From: Opitutaceae bacterium
Lineage (GTDB): Bacteria > Verrucomicrobiota > Verrucomicrobiia > Opitutales > Opitutaceae
Assembly (NCBI GenBank): GCA_025352845.1
Contig: JANXSC010000341.1
Coordinates: 1 to 51,073 of the forward strand
DNA length: 51,073 nucleotides
Direction of reading: 5' to 3'
Below the pieces are notes generated by a model. It saw only the letters and a list, made by a program, of their open reading frames with translations. It did no database searches and was not told the origin of the DNA. Below are positions 43,031 to 51,073 of this stretch, in pieces (position 1 is the first letter of the stretch; every line of letters starts with the position of its first letter). The position numbers were made by a program, and so were the translations under genes.

Positions 43031-45445
43031 ATGCTGCGACTTTGCGCGAGCGTGCTGGTGGGCGCGCTACTGGTCCTGTTCGCCGGGGCGGCACGCGCGG
43101 AGAATCTCGTGGCCGTCCGGGACGGCGCGCTGCCCGCGCCGCCCGGCTCCGCGGCGATCACATTGCTGGTCGCCGCCGACCAGCCGCTCGCCGTGCGCGA
43201 CGGCACCGTGTGGCGCTACGATCACTTCGCGCAGCAATGGACGAAGGCAGACGCCGGCTCCACCGATCGCGTCGTGCGCGGCGCAATCGCGCACGGCGCG
43301 CGACCATGGTTCCTCACTGGTCCCGCGGGAAACAACCTCGTTGATCGGATCGAAGCGTATGCGGGGGCGGACGGCGTGCGTCTCGCGACTCCGCCGCCGC
43401 TACCCTCGCCGCTCGTTTCGGCGCAGGGCGCCGTGCTCGGCAATGTTTTGTATGTGGGCGGCGTCGATGCGCGCGGCGCGGCGCACTGGTGGTCGCTCGC
43501 TTTGTCCGCAGAACCGGCGCAGTGGAAAATTCTGCCCGCGTGGGCCGCGCCGGCGCGCCGCGTCAGCGCCATCGTCGCTCTCGACTCCTCGCTCGTGCTC
43601 GCGACACCAACCGCCGCCGGCACGGCCGACGAACTCTGGCGTTGGACGGCGGCCGAAGGCTGGCGGCTGAGAGCCACACTCCCCGGCACCGTCGTCGACG
43701 GCGCGGCGCGTGCCGTCGGCCAGGCGCACGCGTTGTTTCTCGTGCGACTGCCGGCCGATTCTTCGACCGGACCGCGCGTGCAGCTCCACACATTCCACAC
43801 GATTACCGCGGCAACCAGCCCGCAGGGCACGGCGCTGCCGGGTGACGCCGTGCTCGGCACCGGCTGGCGCAACGGCCTCCTTTGGCTGGCTCCCGACGCC
43901 TCGCTCCACTCGGCGGAAATCCTCGGCAACAAACAACTGCTGCGCCCGCTCGACTGGGTGATGATCGTAGCCTACCTCGTGGGCATCGCCGCGATCGGCG
44001 TTTACTGCTATCGCAAGGAAAAGAAGCAATCGACCTCGGACTTCTTTGTCGGCGGTCGCTCGATTCCCTTCTGGGCCGCCGGCATCAGCCTCTACGCGTC
44101 CAACTCGAGTTCGATCGGCTACATCGCGACCACGGCAAAATCCTTCGCGACCAACTGGCAGTATTTTCTCGGCAACGTGACCAACGTCTTCGCGCTGGTC
44201 TTCGTCGCCATCTGGATCGTGCCGTTGCTGCGGCGGCTCGAACTGACATCCGTCTTCGACTACCTTGACCAGCGCTTCCATCACTCGGTGCGGCTGGCGG
44301 CGAGCGGCATGTGCATCTTGATGCACCTCGGCGGCCGCATGAGCGTGATCCTGTTTCTGCCGTCGCTCGCGATCTCGACGGTCACCGGGCTCGATGTCGT
44401 CTGGAGCATCCTGATGATGGGCGGCGTCACGATTGGCTATACCGCGCTGGGCGGAATGCGCGCAGTGATCTGGACGGATGTCGCGCAGGTAATCGTGAAA
44501 TTCGGCGGACTTTTTTTCGCGCTCGGTTTTATCATTCTCGCGCTCAAGGGCGGCACGGGGGAATTCGTCGCCGTGGCCGCCGCCGGTGAAAAGACGAAGA
44601 TGTTCGACTGGAGCTTCGACCTCACGAAGGCGACCGTGTGGGGTTTTATTTTTCTCCAACTGATGGAAACGGTGCTGACCTTCCCGAAAGATCAGGTGCT
44701 GATGCAGCGGGTCTTCGCCACGAAGTCGGAAAAGGAAGCGAGCCGCTCGATTTGGGTTTTTGCCGTGATCGTCCTGCCCGGCAGCCTGATCCTCTACCTC
44801 ATCGGCACGGGGCTCTACGTTTACTACCACAGTTTCCCCGAACGGATGAACCCGCTGCTGCCGACCGACGCCACGCTGCCGCTCTTCATCGCCTCGGAAT
44901 TGCCCGCGGGCGTCACCGGCCTCGTGCTCGCGGGGCTTTTCTCGGCCGCGATGGGCACGCTCTCGAGCATCCTCAACAGCGTGGCGACGATGGTCTCGGT
45001 CGATTTCTACGAAAGCCTCGCGAAGAAACCGAGCCAGAAGGTCAGTATTCGGATCGCCGAGTGGGTGACGGTGATCGCGGGTCTCATCGGCATCGGGCTC
45101 GCGGTGCTGCTCTCGCGGTTCAACATCAGCTCGTTCCTCGACGTGGCGATCGAGTTTGCCGGGCTGTTCGGCGGCGCGTTCGGCGGCGCCTACACGCTCG
45201 GCATGATGACGCGCCGCGCCAACTGGCAGGGCGTGCTCATCGGGATGGGCGTGAGCTTCGTGGGCACCTTCGCCGTGTGGTCACAACACCTCGTGCACCC
45301 GTTTCTCTACCTCGGCATTTCGGTGCTCATCTCGATCGTGGTGGGCTATGCGGCCAGTTATTTTTTCCCGCCGCCGCCGGCTGAGTCGCTGCACGGCCTG
45401 ACGATTCTCTCTCCGAAAAAATCGCCGGCACTCAGCGCGGCCTGA
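43031..45445 (+). CDS. SSS-family sodium/solute symporter with N-terminal beta-propeller
   Basis: An 804-residue fusion. A signal peptide (MLRLCASVLVGALLVLFAGA) leads to a kelch-like or mutarotase-like beta-propeller at about 25-300 (repeating blades such as VLGNVLYVGGVDARGAAHWW and DELWRWTAAEGWRLRATLPG). A sodium:solute symporter of about 13 helices follows from about 312 (LDWVMIVAYLVGIAAIGVY; SDFFVGGRSIPFWAAGISL; TALGGMRAVIWTDVAQ; GLFSAAMGTLSSILNSVATM). The propeller would face the periplasm and could mutarotate or bind the sugar before inner-membrane import. It lies directly behind the TonB receptor gene, so outer and inner membrane uptake are coupled. Its stop codon abuts that of the convergent esterase gene with no gap. 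Confidence 0.92.
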   Translation: MLRLCASVLVGALLVLFAGAARAENLVAVRDGALPAPPGSAAITLLVAADQPLAVRDGTVWRYDHFAQQWTKADAGSTDRVVRGAIAHGARPWFLTGPAGNNLVDRIEAYAGADGVRLATPPPLPSPLVSAQGAVLGNVLYVGGVDARGAAHWWSLALSAEPAQWKILPAWAAPARRVSAIVALDSSLVLATPTAAGTADELWRWTAAEGWRLRATLPGTVVDGAARAVGQAHALFLVRLPADSSTGPRVQLHTFHTITAATSPQGTALPGDAVLGTGWRNGLLWLAPDASLHSAEILGNKQLLRPLDWVMIVAYLVGIAAIGVYCYRKEKKQSTSDFFVGGRSIPFWAAGISLYASNSSSIGYIATTAKSFATNWQYFLGNVTNVFALVFVAIWIVPLLRRLELTSVFDYLDQRFHHSVRLAASGMCILMHLGGRMSVILFLPSLAISTVTGLDVVWSILMMGGVTIGYTALGGMRAVIWTDVAQVIVKFGGLFFALGFIILALKGGTGEFVAVAAAGEKTKMFDWSFDLTKATVWGFIFLQLMETVLTFPKDQVLMQRVFATKSEKEASRSIWVFAVIVLPGSLILYLIGTGLYVYYHSFPERMNPLLPTDATLPLFIASELPAGVTGLVLAGLFSAAMGTLSSILNSVATMVSVDFYESLAKKPSQKVSIRIAEWVTVIAGLIGIGLAVLLSRFNISSFLDVAIEFAGLFGGAFGGAYTLGMMTRRANWQGVLIGMGVSFVGTFAVWSQHLVHPFLYLGISVLISIVVGYAASYFFPPPPAESLHGLTILSPKKSPALSAA

Positions 45446-46351
45446 TTACTTCCCAAGCTGCGCGAAGACGGCTTGGATACCCTCGGCGAACGCCGGCCGC
45501 CACACGTCCCAGTTGTGCCCACCATCGAGCACGCGCAGTTGCGCCGTGATCCCCTTCACGCGGCGCACGCGGTTGTAGAGCGTGTGCGCCTCGTAATCGA
45601 GATCGTGCGCGGCCTCGCGCGGATCGGCGAGCGCCTGCTCGTCGTCGCCCACGGCGATGAACATCACCAGCGGCAAGCCGCGCGCCTCGAAGGCCGGAAT
45701 CAGCGCCGGATAATTTTTCGCCGCGTAGATCGCGTCGTCGAAAAGTTTTTCGCCCCGCCCAAACGCCCCGAACTCCCGCGTGCTCGATCCTCGCGGCGGC
45801 AGCGGCACGTAAACCGCCGGGCTGAGCACAATCGCCGCGCCAAACAATTCCGGGTGCGCCAGCGCGAATCGGATCGCGCCGTAGCCGCCCATCGAAAAGC
45901 CCGCCACGATCCGCCCGCCACGATCTGTGCGCGTGCGGTAGGTCGCATCGACATGCGTGACGAAATCGGTCGTGAAGGCCGTTTCGATTTTCTCTCCCTC
46001 CGGCAATTCCCCCGAACCGCCGAATTGCGAATCGACATAGTAGCCCGCCCGACGGCTCGCCGGCGCATCCGGCATGATCGCGACGAGCGGCGGAATTTTC
46101 CCACTCGCGATCAATCGATCGAGTTCCGGCTGGATCGCGGCCCAGTCCTTCATGCCGCCGCCCCGGCCGTGCAGCAGGTAGATCGCCGGCAGGCCGGTCG
46201 TTTTCGTCTCATCCGCTCCCGGCGGCAGGTAGAGTTGGTAGGCAATCTCCTGCCCCAGCGTCGCAGAAAAAACTTTCCGCGCCAGCATCGTCCCCTCGGC
46301 GGCGACACTCGCCAGCGCCAGTGAGAAAAACGCCGCGACCGCGCGCTTCAT
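45446..46351 (-). CDS. Secreted esterase (feruloyl esterase/esterase D-like)
   Basis: A 301-residue alpha/beta-hydrolase of the putative-esterase (PF00756-type) family. Signal peptide MKRAVAAFFSLALASVAA, then an oxyanion-type YLLHGRGGGMKDW. The nucleophile elbow is GFSMGG with Ser153, a candidate acid is Asp236 or Asp237 (GDDEQ), and the catalytic His is His279 (GGHNWDVW). These residues fit feruloyl or acetyl-xylan esterases and S-formylglutathione hydrolase relatives; export argues for a polysaccharide- or antibiotic-side-chain ester. Its ATG overlaps the RND permease stop (ATGA 46348-46351), so it is translated as the last gene of the efflux operon. The functional link with the pump is unclear. 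Confidence 0.9.
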   Translation of the reverse strand: MKRAVAAFFSLALASVAAEGTMLARKVFSATLGQEIAYQLYLPPGADETKTTGLPAIYLLHGRGGGMKDWAAIQPELDRLIASGKIPPLVAIMPDAPASRRAGYYVDSQFGGSGELPEGEKIETAFTTDFVTHVDATYRTRTDRGGRIVAGFSMGGYGAIRFALAHPELFGAAIVLSPAVYVPLPPRGSSTREFGAFGRGEKLFDDAIYAAKNYPALIPAFEARGLPLVMFIAVGDDEQALADPREAAHDLDYEAHTLYNRVRRVKGITAQLRVLDGGHNWDVWRPAFAEGIQAVFAQLGK

Positions 46352-49300
46352 GGCGACCCTGCCGCGCTGCGCGCGCCCCGGAGGCCCGCCCCCCACAGCC
46401 GCAGCCGATCCAGCCAGAGGTAAACCACCGGCACCGTGTAGAGCGTGAGGAGCTGGCTCACGGCCAGCCCGCCCACAATCGCGAGACCGAGGGGCTGGCG
46501 CATCTCGACGCCCTCGCCGGTCGCGAGCACGAGCGGCAGCGCGCCGAGGAGCGCGGCAAAATTCGTCATCAGGATCGGGCGCAGGCGGAGTTGCGCGGCC
46601 TCGTAGATCGCGGCGCGCGCGGTCACGCCGTCGCTGCGCTCCCGCGCAATCGCGAAGTCGATCATGAGGATCGCGTTCTTCATCACGATGCCGATGAGGA
46701 GAAACAATCCGAGCAAGGCAATGAGCGAAAATTCCGTGTTGGTCAGCCGCAGCGCCAGCAACGCGCCGAGGCCGGCCGAGGGCAGCGTCGAGAGAATCGT
46801 GATCGGATGCACGAGGCTTTCGTAGAGGATGCCGAGCACGAGATAGACCGTCACCAGCACGCCGAGGATTAGCAGCGGCTGCGTCTGGATGCTCGTCTGG
46901 AACGAGCTCATCGAGCCCGAGAGCCGCGCCTGCACCTCCGTGGGCAGCATGATTTTCGCGAGCGCCCCCTCGATCGCAGCGAGGCCCTCCTCGAGCGACA
47001 CGTCTTTCGCGAGCGCGAAGCCCACGTTCTCCGAGGCGAACTGGCTGCGGTGCCGCACGCGGTCCTCGGTCTGCGCATATTTGTAGCTCGTGAAAGCCGA
47101 CAGCGGCACGCGCGTGCCGTTGGCCCCGATGACCTGCACCTTTTCCAGCACGGCGGGGTCCGAGGTGTATTGCGGCTCCAGCTCCATAATCACGCGATAC
47201 TGGTTCAGGCGGTCGTAGAGCGTCGCGACCTGCCGCTGGCTGAACGAGCTGTTCAGCACCTGCGAAACCATCTGCATGTCGACGCCGAGCCGCCGTGCCG
47301 CCTCGCGATCGATCGTGAGCCGCAGGGCCTGCGCACCGGCCTCGGAGCGGGTGTCGACATCGGTGAGCTCGGGCAGGTCCTGCATCGCCTCGCCGATCTT
47401 CGGCATCCATTTGCGAATGAGATCGAGTTCGCCCGCCATGATCGAGAGATCGTAGGAGGTGGAGTCCGACATGCGCGGGCCGTCGAGGTCCTGCGCGCCG
47501 AAAAGGTAGAGCGCGCTGCCCGCCATCGGCGGCGTGGCGAGGCGCAGGCGGTTGATCACCTCGGTGGCCGAAACCTTGCGCTCGGCGAGCGGCTTCAGGC
47601 GGATCGTGAAGCGCGCGTTGTTCGTGCCCGAGGTGCCGCCGGAGGTGCCGATCACGTCCTGCACGGCCGGGTCCGCCATAATCAGCCGGCGGTAGATTTC
47701 GATCTTCGGCTGCATGACCTGGTAGGAAAACGCATCGTCGCCGCGCGCGAAGCCGTTGAGGGTGCCCGTGTCCTGCGTCGGGAGAAAGCCCTTCGGAATC
47801 TTGATGTAGAGCGAGACGTTGAGCGCGATGGTGCCGATCAGGATGATGAGCGTGAGCGTGGCGTGCTGCAGCACCCAGCCGAGCGAGCGCGCGTAGGTGG
47901 CCTTCACGGCCTCGAAGCCCCGCTCGGTCAGTTGGCGGAATTTGCCGTCGGACAGGTGGTGCGCCGGCTTCAGCCAGCGTGCGCAGAGGCTCGGCACGAG
48001 TGTGAGCGAGACGGCGAGCGACACCATCATTGCGATCACGAGCGTGATGGAAAACTCGCGAAACAGCCGCTCCACCAGTCCGCCCATGAACAAAATCGAG
48101 ACGAACACCGCGACGAGCGAGAGATTCATCGCCAGCAGGGTGAAGCCCACCTCGCCCGAGCCAAGCAGGGTCGCGCGCAACGGCGACAGTCCGCGCTCGA
48201 TGTGCCGCGAGATGTTTTCCATCACGACGATCGCATCATCCACCACGAGGCCGGCCGCGACGATCAGCGCCATCAACGAGAGGTTGTTCAGCGAGAACCC
48301 CAGCAGATACATGAACGAAAACGTGCCGATGACCGACACCGGGATCGCGAGGCACGGGATCAGCGCGGCGCGCGGGTTGCCGAGAAAAAGAAACACCACC
48401 AGCATCACGAGGGCCGCGGCGATGAGGAGCGTCTTCTGCGATTCATGCAGCGTCGCGCGAATGCCCGGCGAGCGATCCATCACGACGGCGAGGTCGGCGT
48501 CGGCGGGGAGCAGCGCGCGGAGGCCCGGGAGCTGGGCGTTGATGGCGTCGATGACCTCGATGATGTTCGCGCCCGGCTGGCGGCTGATCATCAGGAGCAC
48601 GGCGGCGCGGTCGTTGTGAAAGCCCATGCTGTAGCGGTCCTCGACAGAGTCGGAGACCTTCGCCACGTCGCCGAGCCGCACCGGCGCGCCATCGCGGTAG
48701 CGGATCACGAGCGGCAAGTATTCCTCGGCGCGGCGGAGCTGGTTGCTCACCTGCACCTCCCACTGGCGCGGGCCATCCTCGACCGTGCCGCGGGGCCGGA
48801 TGGAATTGGTCGCGGCGATCGCGCGGCGCACCTCGTCGAGCGAGATGCCGTGGTGCGCGAGCGCGTGGGGATTGAGCTGCACGCGCACGGCGGGCAGGGA
48901 ACTGCCGCCCGTCTGCACCTCGCCCACGCCGACGATTTGGGAAATTTTTTGCCCGAGGATCGTCGCGGCGATATCGTAGAGCGCGCCCGGCGCGAGGTTC
49001 GGGGAGCTGAGCGCGAGCGCCATAATCGGCGCGGCGGCGGGATTGGATTTGCGGAAGGTGGGGTTGCCCGGCATGCCGGCGGGCAGCTCGCCGCGCGCGG
49101 CGTTAATCGCGGCCTGCACATCGCGCGCCGCGGCGTTGAGATCGCGGCCAATCGCGAACTCCAGCTGGATGCTCGTGGCGCCCTGCCGGTTGTCGGAGGA
49201 GATGCCGGTGACACCGGAGATGCTGCCCATCGCGCGCTCAAGCGGCGCCGCGACGGTCGTCGCCATCGTCTCCGGGCTCGCGCCCGGCAAGGAGGCGCTG

Positions 49301-49440
49301 ATGCGAATCGTGGGGAAATCCACCTGCGGCAGCGGCGCGACCGGCAGCAGCCCGTAAGAGAGCGCGCCGAGCAACACGAGCGCCACCGCGATCAGGCTGC
49401 TCGCCACGGGGCGGCGGACAAACGGACGCGAGAGGTTCAT
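46348..49440 (-). CDS. RND efflux permease, MdtC-type
   Basis: A 1030-residue resistance-nodulation-division pump subunit with 12 predicted helices and two large periplasmic loops. The N-terminus MNLSRPFVRRPVASSLIAVALVLLGA is typical of the MdtB/MdtC branch. The proton-relay helix TM4 has GLVVDDAIVVMENISRHIERG with the Asp pair, and TM10-11 has GIVMKNAILMIDFAIARER. It overlaps the preceding permease gene by 4 bp (ATGA 49437-49440). Tandem unlike permeases are the hallmark of MdtBC-like heteromultimeric pumps, known to export bile salts, novobiocin and similar compounds. No outer-membrane channel gene is adjacent within the window. Confidence 0.95.
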   Translation of the reverse strand: MNLSRPFVRRPVASSLIAVALVLLGALSYGLLPVAPLPQVDFPTIRISASLPGASPETMATTVAAPLERAMGSISGVTGISSDNRQGATSIQLEFAIGRDLNAAARDVQAAINAARGELPAGMPGNPTFRKSNPAAAPIMALALSSPNLAPGALYDIAATILGQKISQIVGVGEVQTGGSSLPAVRVQLNPHALAHHGISLDEVRRAIAATNSIRPRGTVEDGPRQWEVQVSNQLRRAEEYLPLVIRYRDGAPVRLGDVAKVSDSVEDRYSMGFHNDRAAVLLMISRQPGANIIEVIDAINAQLPGLRALLPADADLAVVMDRSPGIRATLHESQKTLLIAAALVMLVVFLFLGNPRAALIPCLAIPVSVIGTFSFMYLLGFSLNNLSLMALIVAAGLVVDDAIVVMENISRHIERGLSPLRATLLGSGEVGFTLLAMNLSLVAVFVSILFMGGLVERLFREFSITLVIAMMVSLAVSLTLVPSLCARWLKPAHHLSDGKFRQLTERGFEAVKATYARSLGWVLQHATLTLIILIGTIALNVSLYIKIPKGFLPTQDTGTLNGFARGDDAFSYQVMQPKIEIYRRLIMADPAVQDVIGTSGGTSGTNNARFTIRLKPLAERKVSATEVINRLRLATPPMAGSALYLFGAQDLDGPRMSDSTSYDLSIMAGELDLIRKWMPKIGEAMQDLPELTDVDTRSEAGAQALRLTIDREAARRLGVDMQMVSQVLNSSFSQRQVATLYDRLNQYRVIMELEPQYTSDPAVLEKVQVIGANGTRVPLSAFTSYKYAQTEDRVRHRSQFASENVGFALAKDVSLEEGLAAIEGALAKIMLPTEVQARLSGSMSSFQTSIQTQPLLILGVLVTVYLVLGILYESLVHPITILSTLPSAGLGALLALRLTNTEFSLIALLGLFLLIGIVMKNAILMIDFAIARERSDGVTARAAIYEAAQLRLRPILMTNFAALLGALPLVLATGEGVEMRQPLGLAIVGGLAVSQLLTLYTVPVVYLWLDRLRLWGAGLRGARSAAGSP

Positions 49441-51073
49441 CCCGCCAAGCTCTCCGCCGGTTTCCCGCCGGCCACGGCGACCGGCGCCCGGCGCGGCTTG
49501 GTCCGCGACGCGAGCCGGTCGAAAAACAAATAGACCACGGGCGTCGTGAACAGCGTGAGCACCTGGCTCACGAGCAGACCGCCCACCATCACGAGGCCGA
49601 GCGGTTGGCGCAGCTCGGCGCCCGAGCCGGTTGACAGCATCAGCGGCAGCGCACCGAAGAGCGCCGCGAGGGTCGTCATCAAAATCGGGCGGAAGCGCAG
49701 CAGCGCCGCCTGCTTGATTGCGTCGCGCGGCGAGAGCTTGTCGCGCCGCGTCGCCTCCAGCGCGAAGTCCACCATCATGATGCCGTTCTTTTTCACCAAA
49801 CCGATCAGCAGCACGATGCCGATGATCGCGATCATGTCCAGGGGCCGGCCGGTGATCCAGAGGGCGAGCAACGCGCCGACGGTGGCAGAGGGCAGCGTCG
49901 AGAGAATCGTGATCGGGTGGATGCTGCTCTCGTAGAGGATGCCGAGCACGATATACATCGTGACGACGGCCGCGAGGACGAGCAGCAGCGTGCTGCCGAG
50001 CGACGCGCGAAACGCGTGCGCCGCGCCCTGAAAGCGCAGCTCGATCGCGGGCGGCACGCCGAGTTCGCCGGCCGCACGCTCGATCGCCGCGACCGCGTCA
50101 CCCAGCGAGCGGCCCGCCGCGAGGTTGAACGAGATCGTCACCGCGGGGAACTGGCCGACGTGGTTGATCAGGAGCGTCGTCGGCCGTTCGGACACGCGCG
50201 CCACGCTCGACAGGGGAATCGGTTTCCCCGTGCGCGTGCGCACGAAGATGCTCGTGAGCGCCTGCGGCCCGACCGCGAGACGCGGATCGACCTCGAGCAC
50301 GACGCGATACTGGCTCGCCTGCGTGAAGAGCGTGGAAATCTGCCGCTGCCCAAACGCGCTGTAGAGCGCATCGTCGATGTCCGCCACCGTCACGCCGAGC
50401 CGGCTCGCGGCGTCGCGGTCGATTTCAAGGAAGGCCTGGAGACCCTCGTTCTGCAGATCGCTCGCGACGTCGGCCAGCGCCGGCAAATCCTGCAGGTGCG
50501 CGACGAGTTCCGGCACCCATTCGTGCAGCAATTTCTCGTCGGGGCTCGTGAGGGTGAACTGAAACTGCGTGCGGCTGACGCGGTCCTCGATCGTGAGCTC
50601 CTGCACGGGCTGGAGGAAGAGCGCGATGCCCGTGACCTCGCGCGCCCGCTCGCGCATCCGGTCGATGATCGCAAACGCGTTGTCGCGCCGCTCGCCGTGG
50701 GGCTTGAGGTTGATGAGCATGCGCCCGCTGTTAAGCGTGGCGTTGGTGCCGTCCACGCCGATGAACGACGAGAGGCTCGACACCGCGGGATCCTCCAGGA
50801 TTTTCGCCGCCAGCGCCTGCTGCCGCTCCGCCATCGCGGCAAACGAGATCGACTGCGGCGCCTCGGTGACGGCCTGAATCGCGGCGTTGTCCTGCAGCGG
50901 AAAAAATCCCTTCGGCACCACGAGGTAGAGCGCCGCCGTGAGCGCCATCGTGCCGACCGTGACGGCGAGCGTGAGACGCTGGTGCTCGAGCACCCAGTCG
51001 AGCATCGTGCCGTAGCGCGCGATCACCGCGTCGAGGAAACCCGGCTGGCCGTGCGCGGGCGCGGACGTCTCGG
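49437..51073 (-). CDS. RND efflux permease, MdtB-type (5' part outside the window)
   Basis: The C-terminal 540 or so residues of a second RND permease; the frame is open to the right window edge, so the N-terminal half is missing from view. Visible parts are the second periplasmic loop (VPKGFFPLQDNAAIQAV; IDRMRERAREVTG) and helices 8-12, including LVKKNGIMMVDFALEATRRD and RFRPILMTTLAALFGALPLML. It is transcribed before the MdtC-type gene and overlaps it by ATGA. A periplasmic adaptor gene (MdtA-like) is expected further upstream, beyond 51073. Confidence 0.93.
   Translation of the reverse strand, partial: ETSAPAHGQPGFLDAVIARYGTMLDWVLEHQRLTLAVTVGTMALTAALYLVVPKGFFPLQDNAAIQAVTEAPQSISFAAMAERQQALAAKILEDPAVSSLSSFIGVDGTNATLNSGRMLINLKPHGERRDNAFAIIDRMRERAREVTGIALFLQPVQELTIEDRVSRTQFQFTLTSPDEKLLHEWVPELVAHLQDLPALADVASDLQNEGLQAFLEIDRDAASRLGVTVADIDDALYSAFGQRQISTLFTQASQYRVVLEVDPRLAVGPQALTSIFVRTRTGKPIPLSSVARVSERPTTLLINHVGQFPAVTISFNLAAGRSLGDAVAAIERAAGELGVPPAIELRFQGAAHAFRASLGSTLLLVLAAVVTMYIVLGILYESSIHPITILSTLPSATVGALLALWITGRPLDMIAIIGIVLLIGLVKKNGIMMVDFALEATRRDKLSPRDAIKQAALLRFRPILMTTLAALFGALPLMLSTGSGAELRQPLGLVMVGGLLVSQVLTLFTTPVVYLFFDRLASRTKPRRAPVAVAGGKPAESLAG

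Noticed and set aside
47050..49533. 827-codon plus-strand frame opposite the MdtC-type permease
   Set aside because: Its His/Arg/Asp-rich translation mirrors the codons of a membrane protein on the other strand. The RND signatures are on the minus strand.

Overview
The window looks like a piece of a GC-rich chromosome from a Verrucomicrobiota bacterium, most likely Opitutales/Opitutaceae. This placement is inferred from family content. It has two sets of secreted cytochrome/Tat proteins of the planctomycete-verrucomicrobial type (DUF1592+DUF1552, and WD40-cytochrome+DUF1549/DUF1553+DUF1501). It also has a HEAT-tailed sulfatase, large TonB receptors, a GH127 glycosidase and a propeller-SSS symporter. 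Nothing phage-, plasmid- or transposase-like was seen, and no tRNA, rRNA or CRISPR array was recognised. The DNA is gene-dense, and three convergent pairs share or abut their stop codons.

Layout. 1-337: nested inverted repeats, then argS. 2156-8912 (+): a GYF-domain membrane protein, a YihY/BrkB membrane protein, a PpiD/SurA-like periplasmic protein, a small zinc-ribbon protein, a TolC-type outer-membrane protein and a small membrane protein. 8904-15362 (-): a multi-domain DUF1592-type cytochrome, a DUF1552 Tat protein, and a membrane-anchored spermidine-synthase-like protein. 15579-16876 (+): an exported unknown and a small membrane protein. 16889-23633 (-): sulfatase, TonB receptor, a secreted sugar-isomerase-like protein and an NTF2-like protein. 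23800-24363 (+): GNAT acetyltransferase. 24371-31412 (-): the DUF1501, DUF1549/1553 and WD40-cytochrome trio. 31580-32281 (+): a short tyrosinase-type copper protein.

32337-45445 is the most striking region. It is a carbohydrate locus in which a LacI-type regulator and all its neighbours appear to share one operator. The perfect palindrome GCAAACGTTTGC occurs three times (36693, 37807, 40752), each time in a promoter region. The three sites together flank every transcription unit of the locus. These units are lacI itself, a three-gene operon (barrel/FGE-like fusion, CitE-like lyase, CaiB-type CoA-transferase), a ribokinase-like kinase, a GH127 beta-L-arabinofuranosidase-like enzyme with its full Cys/Glu zinc site, and a TonB receptor/propeller-SSS symporter operon. 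Together they read as an uptake, hydrolysis, phosphorylation and acyl-CoA cleavage route for an unidentified pentose-containing glycan or glycoside.

45446-51073 (-): two tandem RND permeases of MdtB/MdtC type (the first runs off the window) and an esterase, all joined by ATGA overlaps.

Intergenic DNA is rich in palindromic dispersed repeats of several families. Some have entered gene ends: one sits in frame between the start codon and the signal peptide of the DUF1592 protein, one supplies the last codons and stop of the WD40-cytochrome gene, and an AT-rich tract is read in frame inside the DUF1549 gene.
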